Source: Zoogloeaceae bacterium
Lineage (GTDB): Bacteria; Pseudomonadota; Gammaproteobacteria; Burkholderiales; Rhodocyclaceae
NCBI GenBank assembly: GCA_031259605.1
Contig: JAIRLE010000040.1
Coordinates: forward strand, 1 to 7,687
Reading direction: 5' to 3'
DNA length: 7,687 bases
Shown: in pieces, positions 1 through 5,639 of the stretch
Position numbering within the stretch: position 1 is the first letter of the stretch
How the letters are laid out: the number at the start of each line of letters is the position of its first letter
Notes under the pieces: generated by a model
The model's input: only the letters and a program-made list of their open reading frames with translations
Databases searched by the model: none
Told to the model about the DNA's origin: nothing
Position numbers and translations under genes: made by a program

Positions 1-62
1 GACCCGCAGTCTCCTGGAAGATACGGCGGGCAGTGAGGGCGGGAGGTGATTTCCGGTCCGCT
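1..62. other. Left-edge sequence, no gene called
   Basis: This short stretch before repeat copy 1 may carry the last codons of an upstream gene. Frame 1 stays open to a TGA at 34-36, frame 2 to a TGA at 47-49, and frame 3 runs on into the repeat. None of the possible C-terminal tails (11 to 31 residues) is recognisable, so neither the strand nor the identity of an upstream gene can be decided. Confidence 0.3.
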
Positions 63-257
63 CAAAAATGCCCCGATGCCTTCGGCGATTCATCGTAAAA
101 CCAACTCCGGTTTGAAACCCCGCCCGTAAGAAAGGCGCGAAGGTTGGAACCCCATTCTTACGGCCGGGGTTTCGACCGTAGCCATTCTCGAGGGGGAGAG
201 AAACCCCTTCCCAATGGAGTTGGACCGACAGCCCTGAAGGGCTGTCGCTAATTTTTG
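63..257 (+). repeat. Structured intergenic repeat, copy 1 (long form)
   Basis: This is the first of three copies of one family; the others are at 4651-4792 and 7269-7460, both in the opposite orientation. Blocks shared by the copies, in order, are: a small hairpin with AAACC/GGTTT arms and loop AACTCC (98-113); a GAAACCCC/GGGGTTTC stem; a core containing CATTCTCGAG; CTTCCCAATGGAGTTGG; and a terminal hairpin GACAGCCC-TGAA-GGGCTGTC (227-246). In this copy the central stem is long: 114-132 pairs with 155-173 at 18 of 19 positions around a 22-base loop. The outer sequences read CAAAAATGC at the left and GCTAATTTTTG at the right, a weak terminal inverted repeat. There is no ORF of consequence and no transposase. 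Relative to copy 2 it carries an extra 17 bases near 72-88 and an internal segment of about 30 bases. It resembles a BIME- or MITE-type dispersed element, but the family is not recognised. Confidence 0.85.
227..256 (+). terminator. Hairpin plus T-tract in repeat copy 1
   Basis: A perfect 8-bp stem with a TGAA loop (227-246) is followed by GCTAATTTTT. This looks like a rho-independent terminator reading rightward and would insulate lemA from upstream transcription. The five bases between stem and T-tract make it less than canonical. The same hairpin and T-tract occur on the - strand in copy 2, so it is part of the repeat and not specific to this locus. Confidence 0.45.
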
Positions 258-286
258 CTGCGATTGCCCTGCGTGTTGCGATTCGA

Positions 287-314
287 TTGCTATTTTCCGT
301 CATTGTTTTACACT
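287..314 (+). promoter_or_regulatory. Candidate sigma-70 promoter for lemA
   Basis: TTGCTA (287-292) and TACACT (309-314) are spaced by 16 bases, a fair match to -35 and -10 elements. Transcription would begin near 321, some 35 bases before the chosen lemA ATG and before its ribosome binding site. The element lies just after repeat copy 1, in the only non-coding DNA left upstream of the gene. Confidence 0.45.
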
Positions 315-344
315 CCTTGCCGCGTGTCTTTTGTCTTTTTTCAT

Positions 345-348
345 GGAG
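345..348 (+). promoter_or_regulatory. lemA ribosome binding site
   Basis: GGAG lies 9 bases before the ATG at 358. It decides the start: the in-frame TTG at 331 and ATG at 343 would lie upstream of it or overlap it, and neither has a Shine-Dalgarno match of its own. Confidence 0.6.
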
Positions 349-357
349 ATTCTGGTC

Positions 358-945
358 ATGGACGTTATTCTTGGCGTGATATTTGGCATTGTGGTGGTCG
401 GTGTGATCTGGGTGATCGTCATTTACAACGGCCTGGTGGCCTTGACGAACCAGATGAAGAACGCCTTTTCCCAGATTGATGTGCAGTTGCAGCGGCGCTA
501 CGACCTGATTCCCAATCTGGTCGAAACGGCCAAGAGCTACATGCAGCACGAGCGCGAGACGCTGACGGCGGTGATTGCCGCGCGCAACAGCGCGCAGGCG
601 GCGGCGAAGAAAGTGGCGCAGGACCCCGGCGCAATGGCGGAACTGGCGGCGGCGGAAAGCGGGCTTTCCGGACTTTTGACCAAGTTTTTTGCGCTCTCCG
701 AAGCCTATCCCGACCTCAAGGCCAACGAAAACATGGCGCAGTTGCAGGAAGAACTCGCTTCCACGGAAAACCGTATTTCCTTTTCCCGTCAGGCTTACAA
801 CGATGCGGTGATGCGCTACAACATCCAGCGCGAGACTTTTCCGAATGTGCTGTTTGCCGCGTCCTTCGGCTTCAAGGCAGCGACGCAATGGGAAACGGAT
901 GCGCCCGCCACTGTGCGTCAGAACGTGCAGGTCAAGTTTTCCTGA
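358..945 (+). CDS. lemA: LemA family membrane protein
   Basis: This 195-residue protein has the usual LemA size. Residues 2-22 form one hydrophobic segment (MDVILGVIFG onward). The family signature follows at about 40-56 as IDVQLQRRYDLIPNLVE, and then the HERETLTAVIAARN helix. The rest is predicted long alpha-helical hairpin, ending in the typical FPNVLFAASFGFK region. LemA proteins are membrane-anchored by the N-terminus; their molecular role is poorly defined, but they are repeatedly encoded next to M48 peptidases and are thought to act with them in envelope protein quality control. Here the M48 gene starts 27 bases downstream, so the two are probably co-transcribed. The ATG at 358 was preferred over in-frame starts at 331 (TTG) and 343 because of GGAG at 345-348 and because family members begin close to the membrane segment. 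The identification is firm; the function is not. Confidence 0.93.
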   Translation: MDVILGVIFGIVVVGVIWVIVIYNGLVALTNQMKNAFSQIDVQLQRRYDLIPNLVETAKSYMQHERETLTAVIAARNSAQAAAKKVAQDPGAMAELAAAESGLSGLLTKFFALSEAYPDLKANENMAQLQEELASTENRISFSRQAYNDAVMRYNIQRETFPNVLFAASFGFKAATQWETDAPATVRQNVQVKFS

Positions 946-972
946 CCCCTGGTTCTTCAGATCGTCTTCGGC

Positions 973-2874
973 ATGGACTTTTTCAACGCGCAAACCAAGG
1001 CGCGACGCAACAGCCGTTGGCTGGTGCTGTGGTTCGCGCTGGCGGTGTGCGCCATTATCCTGATCATCTATCTGGGTGCTGTCCTGCTGCTTGGCCCGCA
1101 GGCGCATTACGTTGAGGCGGGCGTCACGACCATCATCGACCCGGAGGCGCGCATGTCGGGCATGGGCAACTTTACCTGGGCGCGCTTTCTCAACTGGGAA
1201 TATCTGGGCTGGACGGTGTTGTCGGTCGGCGGCACGATCGCGGGCGCTTCGTTCTGGAAGATTTTCCAGATTTCCCGCGTGGGCGGCGCGCTCATCGCCA
1301 GTGAACTGGGCGGACGCCTGCTGGCGCGTGAAACCACCGTAGCCGAAGAGCGCCGTCTGCTCAATGTGGTCGATGAAATGTCCATCGCCGCCGGGATTCC
1401 ATCGCCGAAGGTCTTCGTGCTGGACGAGGAAGAGAGCCTGAATGCCTTCGCGGCGGGCATGAGGCCGACGGACAGCGTGATTGCCGTCACGCGCGGACTG
1501 CTTGAGCGCTGCGATCGCGATCAGCTCCAGGGCGTCATCAGTCATGAGATCGGTCATATCGTCAGTGGCGATACCCGCCTCAATCTGCGGCTGATCGGCG
1601 TGTTGTTCGGCATTCTGTTTCTTACTTCCATCGGTCGCGGCATCCTTCGAGGCTCGCGCCGGGGGAGCAACAGCAATAGCCGGGGCACGGTACTGTTGCT
1701 GGGCGTGATATTGGTGGTGGTTGGCTCGATAGGCGTGTTTTTCGGCAAAATCATCAAGGCGGCCATTTCCCGTGAACGGGAATATCTGGCGGACGCTTTT
1801 TCCGTGCAATTCACCCGCAACCCGGACGGTCTGGCGGGCGCGCTGCGCATGATGGGCGGATTCGGTACACGCATCGAGCATCCGCGGGCGGAAGAGGCCA
1901 GTCACCTGTTTTTTGGCGAGAGCGCGCGCCGCTTTTCGCTGTTTTCCGGCCTGTTCGCCACGCATCCGCCCTTGGCGGCGCGCATTGCCCGCATCGAGAA
2001 CATCGCGCTTCAGGAAGTGCAAAAGAGCGCGCCGCCCGCCGCTGCCGCGCGCGCGGCAGCGGCGGGCGGCGGCGATCTCGGTTTTCTGAATATCGGGCTG
2101 GATGCGCCTGCGCAGTTGGTCTATGCCCAGGCTTTTCTTGCCGATTTGCCGTCGGATGCGGGGAGGGATGTGCATACGCCGGAAGGCGCGCTGGCCGCCA
2201 TTTACGCGCTGTTGTACGTGCTGACGGATGCGCCGGAAATCCGGCAAAAACAACTGGCAATCATCACTTCGGCATATGATTCGGCGCTCGCCCGGAATGT
2301 CTGCGACTGCGCGGTGTGGCTGGCGGCGCACGGCCCGCGCAGCCGTTTGCCGCTGCTGGATTTGGCCTTGCCCGTGCTTGGCGGTTTTGCCGAGCCGGAG
2401 AAACAACGCTGCCTGAAGTGCGCCAACGCGCTGGTGCGGGTGGATGGCCGTCTTTCGCCTTCGGAGCTTGCGCTGGCGCATCTCCTGAAAAGCGCCCTGG
2501 GATTTCCCCGCGCCCGTCGTGGTTTGCGGCTGGAAAGTCTGGCGGCGGATGTCTCCTGCCTGCTGGCGTTGCTGACGTGTGCGGGCAACCCGGACGACGT
2601 GGCGGCACGGGCGGCCTATCGGCACGCGATTACGCAAACGCCGTTTGGCGATACGCCGTTTCCGGGGAAATCCATGCTGCGTCCGGAAGCGATTGATGGC
2701 GCGCTGGATCATCTTGCCCAGTCCGCGCCGCGTTTTCGCCAGAAATTTCTTGCCGCCTGCGTTGCCGCCGTGCGGCACGACGGCAAGATTACCGTCGCGG
2801 AATCCGAACTCCTGCGCGCCTTCGCCCAAAGCCTGGATTGTCCGGCACCGCCCCTGCTGCCGGACGCGGCCTGA
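973..2874 (+). CDS. M48 family membrane metallopeptidase with TerB-like C-terminal extension
   Basis: A 633-residue integral membrane protease. Membrane segments lie at about 16-42, 77-95, 207-222 and 239-258. The zinc site is HEIGH (H191, E192, H195), with the third ligand expected at E270 in REREYLAD. THPPLAARI (330-338) is typical of the end of HtpX-type catalytic domains. An Ala/Gly/Pro-rich linker at about 354-375 leads to a C-terminal cytosolic region absent from the roughly 290-residue HtpX. Two stretches in it, VDGRLSPSE (490-498) and HDGKITVAESE (602-612), resemble the DG...E pattern of TerB-like domains. The Arg/Ser/Gly/Asn loop between membrane segments 3 and 4 is low complexity. 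The start matches the MDFF...R opening common in LemA-linked M48 proteins, though no clear ribosome binding site precedes it, so translational coupling to lemA is possible. The probable job is turnover of damaged membrane proteins with LemA; the substrate is unknown. The peptidase call is firm, the TerB-like assignment moderate. Confidence 0.92.
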   Translation: MDFFNAQTKARRNSRWLVLWFALAVCAIILIIYLGAVLLLGPQAHYVEAGVTTIIDPEARMSGMGNFTWARFLNWEYLGWTVLSVGGTIAGASFWKIFQISRVGGALIASELGGRLLARETTVAEERRLLNVVDEMSIAAGIPSPKVFVLDEEESLNAFAAGMRPTDSVIAVTRGLLERCDRDQLQGVISHEIGHIVSGDTRLNLRLIGVLFGILFLTSIGRGILRGSRRGSNSNSRGTVLLLGVILVVVGSIGVFFGKIIKAAISREREYLADAFSVQFTRNPDGLAGALRMMGGFGTRIEHPRAEEASHLFFGESARRFSLFSGLFATHPPLAARIARIENIALQEVQKSAPPAAAARAAAAGGGDLGFLNIGLDAPAQLVYAQAFLADLPSDAGRDVHTPEGALAAIYALLYVLTDAPEIRQKQLAIITSAYDSALARNVCDCAVWLAAHGPRSRLPLLDLALPVLGGFAEPEKQRCLKCANALVRVDGRLSPSELALAHLLKSALGFPRARRGLRLESLAADVSCLLALLTCAGNPDDVAARAAYRHAITQTPFGDTPFPGKSMLRPEAIDGALDHLAQSAPRFRQKFLAACVAAVRHDGKITVAESELLRAFAQSLDCPAPPLLPDAA

Positions 2875-2938
2875 AGCAGGAAAGCGGATGACGCGAACAG
2901 CATTGCTGGATTATCGGCGCAAAGACGCTGTAGTGTAG

Positions 2939-2979
2939 AATCAGGGCGCATTCTGGATTATTCTGTTGCGCTGATTTTT
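2939..2979 (+). terminator. Weak terminator-like hairpin after the M48 gene
   Basis: AATCA (2939-2943) pairs with TGATT (2972-2976), and GCGCA (2946-2950) with TGCGC (2967-2971), with a 2-base bulge and a 16-base loop; Ts run to 2979. It could end or attenuate lemA-M48 transcription before the hydrolase gene. The bulge, large loop and A/T-rich base make it marginal. Confidence 0.3.
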
Positions 2980-2994
2980 CTTCCTTCTGAATTC

Positions 2995-2999
2995 AGGAG
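2995..2999 (+). promoter_or_regulatory. Ribosome binding site of the YiiX-like hydrolase gene
   Basis: AGGAG stands 7 bases before the ATG at 3007. It is among the best Shine-Dalgarno matches in the window and fixes the start just ahead of the signal peptide. Confidence 0.7.
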
Positions 3000-3006
3000 T
3001 TTTTTC

Positions 3007-4530
3007 ATGTTTGCTTCCGCCCGCCTGTTGTTTTTTGCCTTGCCTGTTGTCTTGCTATCGGCTGGTGTGGAAGGGAGGTCGTCGTTGGATCCGTCATCAA
3101 TGGAATTGCCCGCCCGTGTCTGTCCGTCTGTGCTGGCTCTGGGAACGCAGGAAGATATGGCGCGGACGCTGGAAGATTATCTATCGCGTTCGGGCAAGGC
3201 GCTGTCCATGCGTAGCAGCGTCATTGCGCTCTATCAGGAACTCCATGCCAAGAAAGCGCGCAAGGAAGCCTTGAGCGGTCATGATTTTCAGCGCATACGC
3301 GACGGCGCGCTGACCCTGATCGAAGAGCGGCAGGCATTGCTCGACACGGCGCTTGCGCATGAATGCTGGATTGCGTCCGCGCCTGCCGCGGGCGTTCCCG
3401 GCAAAATCCAGCGTCTGGGGGTGTTGCTTTCCCTGTCTTCGGCCTTGATGCTTTACGATAATTACTTGATGGCCATTTCGCTCTGGCAGGACGACAAGGA
3501 CTTGCGCCGTCACCTGAACCAGATGGATTTGGGCGAAGGACTGCCTTCCGCCGAGGAATTGCAGCGCGTCAACCAGATGTTTACCTCTGCCGATAATCGC
3601 CGCCGGGTGCGCGGCGCCATCAAATGGTACCGGCAATACATTGCCGAAACGGACAAGGGCGACCCCTGCGCGCCGACGGACGCGGAATTTGCCGACTACG
3701 CGCCTGCTTGCCGCTATCTGCGCGCCACTGTGGAACAAAGTCCTTCGTTCCATATGGTGGCGAAGCGGCGTCCGCTCAAGGTGATGGGGCAGACGTTCGA
3801 GATTTTCGGCGACCTGACGCAGGACGCCCTGTTCCGGCTGCGGCGGGAGAGCGCCCATTTTTCCAGTATGTTGTTTGGCAATACCGTGGGTCTGGTGGAA
3901 ACCCGGCACGGCAAGCTATATCAGCAATCGGCAATAGAAAAGGATGTCGCCAGTGTTTTGCGGGCAGGTGACATTTTGCTGGAAAAAACGCCGTTTCGTC
4001 TGACAGACGCCTTCATTCCCGGTCATTGGGGACATGTCGCCATCTGGATTGGAACGGAAGCCGAATTGAAGGAACTGGGGCTTTGGGAACATCCGCTGGT
4101 CGTGCCGCACCAGGCAGCCATCCGCGCCGGGCGTGGTGTGGTGGAAGCCTTGCGCAGCGGCGTAGAAATCAATACTTTGGCGCGATTCCTCAATGTGGAC
4201 GATCTGGCGGTGGTGCGCATGGTGGATTTGCCGCTGGAAAAAAAGCGGACCGCGCTGCTGGAGACGCTGCGCCATGTCGGCAAGGCGTATGACTTCAACT
4301 TCGATGTCGAAAGTACCGATCGCATCTTTTGTTCCAAGCTCATTTATCTTGCCTATGGCGATACTGGCTGGCCTACCAGCCGTTTTCTGAACCGCTTCAC
4401 CATCAGCCCCGACAACATCGCCCAACGCGCCGCCGAAACGCAAGGGCCGCTTGCTCCTGTCCTGATCTACCACAACGGTCACAAAACTCCGGCCACTCCC
4501 GTCGTCATGACGCAGCTTTTGAGTGAATAG
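3007..4530 (+). CDS. Exported YiiX-like (C92) permuted papain-fold hydrolase
   Basis: 507 residues. Residues 1 to about 23 form a signal peptide (MFASARLLFFALPVVLLSAG), so the protein should act in the periplasm or at the envelope. Residues 24 to about 315 are predicted mostly helical and match no family I recognise. They hold four cysteines (C39, C120, C221, C235), which could form disulfides after export. The C-terminal part, from about 319 (VLRAGDILLEK), is a permuted NlpC/P60-type domain of the YiiX/YebB group: the catalytic histidine is probably H343 in GHWGHVAIWIG, the catalytic cysteine C442 in RIFCSKLIYLAYG, and E380 in GVVEALRSGV is a candidate third residue. Family members hydrolyse amide or thioester bonds; the substrate here is unknown, with peptidoglycan peptides or lipoprotein-type acyl groups possible. 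The gene follows the M48 gene by 132 bases with its own ribosome binding site. The domain call is good; the biological role is open. Confidence 0.85.
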   Translation: MFASARLLFFALPVVLLSAGVEGRSSLDPSSMELPARVCPSVLALGTQEDMARTLEDYLSRSGKALSMRSSVIALYQELHAKKARKEALSGHDFQRIRDGALTLIEERQALLDTALAHECWIASAPAAGVPGKIQRLGVLLSLSSALMLYDNYLMAISLWQDDKDLRRHLNQMDLGEGLPSAEELQRVNQMFTSADNRRRVRGAIKWYRQYIAETDKGDPCAPTDAEFADYAPACRYLRATVEQSPSFHMVAKRRPLKVMGQTFEIFGDLTQDALFRLRRESAHFSSMLFGNTVGLVETRHGKLYQQSAIEKDVASVLRAGDILLEKTPFRLTDAFIPGHWGHVAIWIGTEAELKELGLWEHPLVVPHQAAIRAGRGVVEALRSGVEINTLARFLNVDDLAVVRMVDLPLEKKRTALLETLRHVGKAYDFNFDVESTDRIFCSKLIYLAYGDTGWPTSRFLNRFTISPDNIAQRAAETQGPLAPVLIYHNGHKTPATPVVMTQLLSE

Positions 4531-4558
4531 GGGAAGCGCGGGCGTGGAGGAAAAGGCG

Positions 4559-4660
4559 ATGCCGGAAGATCGGGCGACGCCATTGATGCGCCAGGGCCGG
4601 AGCGTCAAATCATGCGGAACCGGATCAGGGAGCGGTGAGAACCTGTTCGCCAAAAATTAG
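4559..4660 (+). CDS. Possible small ORF, 33 residues
   Basis: An ATG follows GGAGG (4546-4550) by 8 bases, one of the strongest start signals in the window, and opens a 33-codon frame beginning MPEDRATPLMRQGRSVK. The frame ends at a TAG inside the first bases of repeat copy 2. The product is basic, Gly/Ser-rich towards its end, has no membrane segment and resembles no family I know. It may equally be a chance frame or a gene remnant cut by the repeat. Confidence 0.22.
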   Translation: MPEDRATPLMRQGRSVKSCGTGSGSGENLFAKN

Positions 4661-4792
4661 CGACAGCCCTTCAGGGCTGTCGATCCAACTCCATTGGGAA
4701 GGGGTTTCTTTCCCCTCGAGAATGACTGCGGTCGAAACCCCGGACGAGGCCGGGGTCTCAAACCGGAGTTGGTTTTACGATGAAGCATTTTT
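4651..4792 (-). repeat. Structured intergenic repeat, copy 2 (short form)
   Basis: This is the reverse complement of the copy 1 type. On the + strand it begins CAAAAATTAGC, followed by the hairpin GACAGCCC-TTCA-GGGCTGTC (4662-4681), then CCAACTCCATTGGGAAGGGG, the CTCGAG core, GAAACCCC (4734-4741) paired with GGGGTCTC (4752-4759), and AAACC-GGAGTT-GGTTT (4760-4775). It lacks the internal segment of about 30 bases found in copies 1 and 3. It separates the hydrolase gene from fliA, which read in the same direction. Its T-tract faces leftward, so it is not an obvious terminator for the gene upstream. Confidence 0.85.
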
Positions 4793-4811
4793 CATGCGCC
4801 AGCCCTGTTTA

Positions 4812-4846
4812 CTGATTCCTGACCGCTGATCGCTGATTCCCGATCC
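4812..4846 (+). repeat. Heptamer tandem repeat, five units, upstream of fliA
   Basis: Five consecutive 7-base units can be read: CTGATTC, CTGACCG, CTGATCG, CTGATTC and CCGATCC (consensus CTGATNS). Units 1 and 4 are identical, 21 bases apart, i.e. two helical turns. The array ends where the TGCTACACT element begins. It may be a remnant of slipped-strand expansion or a set of binding sites; the divergence between units suggests it is not currently highly unstable. Confidence 0.6.
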
Positions 4847-4855
4847 TGCTACACT
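4847..4855 (+). promoter_or_regulatory. Candidate extended -10 for the fliA operon
   Basis: TGCTACACT fits an extended -10 (TGN plus TACACT), with the same hexamer as in the candidate lemA promoter. No good -35 is visible; the expected position (4827-4832) lies in the heptamer array. That fits either an extended -10 promoter or one that needs an activator. Transcription would begin near 4862, leaving a short leader before the ATG at 4890. Confidence 0.35.
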
Positions 4856-4889
4856 GCGTACATTGCATAACCTTGTCCCGCATGCCCGA

Positions 4890-5633
4890 ATGTATACCGC
4901 CGATGGTCATTTCGACAGGGAGCAACTGGTGCAACAGTATGCTCCGCTGGTCAAACGCATCGCCCATCATCTGATGGCGCGGCTTCCGGCCAATGTGCAA
5001 CCGGAAGACCTGGTGCAGAACGGCATGATTGGCCTTCTGGACGCCTTTGCGCGCTACGAGGAAGGATTGGGCGCGCAGTTCGAAACCTACGCCAGCCAGC
5101 GCATACGCGGCGCGATGCTGGATGGACTGCGGGAAAACGACTGGCTGCCGCGCAGTCTGCGGCGTAAAATGCGCCGCGTGGAAAATGCCCTGCAACAGCT
5201 CGAACAGCGGCATGGCCGCCCTCCCAGCGAGAGCGAGCTGGCGGAAAATCTGGGCATGCCGCTGGGCGACTACCAGAAACTGTTGCAGGAAGCAAGGGGA
5301 CACCAGATTCTCTATCTCGACGATTTCGTTTGCGAGGAAGGCGAGGATTTCCTGGCGCGGCGCCTGGGCAGCAGCGACGACGACCCGGCAGCGTGCCTGG
5401 AAGACAAACATCTGCGCAAGCATCTCGTGCGCGCCATCGACGCCCTGCCGGAACGCGAAAAGCTGCTGATGGCGCTGTACTACGAGGAAGAATTGAACCA
5501 AAAGGAAATTGGCGAGATCATGGGCGTTTCCGAATCCCGCGTCTGCCAACTGCACAGCCAGGCAGTCAGCCGCATTCGCAGCCGGATCTTTGGAGATGAG
5601 GAACGCGCCCAAAAGTCAAAGGAAAGGAAATAA
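4890..5633 (+). CDS. fliA: Flagellar sigma factor FliA (sigma-28)
   Basis: 247 residues, close to the 239 of the enterobacterial protein. FliA directs RNA polymerase to late flagellar and chemotaxis promoters and is normally held by the anti-sigma factor FlgM until the hook is complete. Region 2 contains APLVKRIAHHLMARLP, DLVQNGMIGLLDA (from D40) and FETYASQRIRGAMLDGLRE with DWLPRSLRR; region 3 contains GRPPSESELAENLGM; region 4 has the helix-turn-helix LNQKEIGEIMGVSESRVCQLHSQA from about 202. The ATG at 4890 gives the usual MYTA... start. An in-frame TTG at 4863 would add nine residues but lies at the expected transcription start and has no ribosome binding site. No clear Shine-Dalgarno precedes 4890 either. 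It is followed at once by motC, with which it is probably co-transcribed. The identification is firm. Confidence 0.96.
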   Translation: MYTADGHFDREQLVQQYAPLVKRIAHHLMARLPANVQPEDLVQNGMIGLLDAFARYEEGLGAQFETYASQRIRGAMLDGLRENDWLPRSLRRKMRRVENALQQLEQRHGRPPSESELAENLGMPLGDYQKLLQEARGHQILYLDDFVCEEGEDFLARRLGSSDDDPAACLEDKHLRKHLVRAIDALPEREKLLMALYYEEELNQKEIGEIMGVSESRVCQLHSQAVSRIRSRIFGDEERAQKSKERK

Positions 5634-5639
5634 GCCCAA

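Noticed and set aside
63..257. CRISPR array or tRNA-like element in the repeated DNA
   Set aside because: The three copies are kilobases apart with no regular spacers, there are no cas genes, and no cloverleaf with conserved T-loop bases could be drawn.
2888..2938. A 16-codon frame (ATG to TAG) after the M48 gene with AGGAAAG nearby
   Set aside because: Too short and without any recognisable sequence; the same bases are more plausibly leader DNA ahead of the hydrolase gene.
2936..2941. TAGAAT as a -10 for the hydrolase gene, with TTGCTG at 2903-2908 as -35
   Set aside because: The 27-base spacing is far too long for a sigma-70 promoter, and the hexamer overlaps the terminator-like hairpin.
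3589..3596. GCCGATAA, matching the sigma-28 -10 consensus
   Set aside because: It lies inside the hydrolase coding region, and the bases 11 upstream do not resemble the TAAAGTTT -35 element.
3181..3909. A 242-residue - strand open frame within the hydrolase gene
   Set aside because: Its His/Gln/Arg-rich composition with no domain is typical of a reverse-frame shadow. The + strand gene has a signal peptide, ribosome binding site and catalytic motifs.
4809..5612. A 267-residue open frame on the - strand opposite fliA
   Set aside because: It mirrors the fliA coding frame, shows no recognisable motif, and the + strand FliA motifs are unmistakable. Long antisense frames are common in GC-rich genes.
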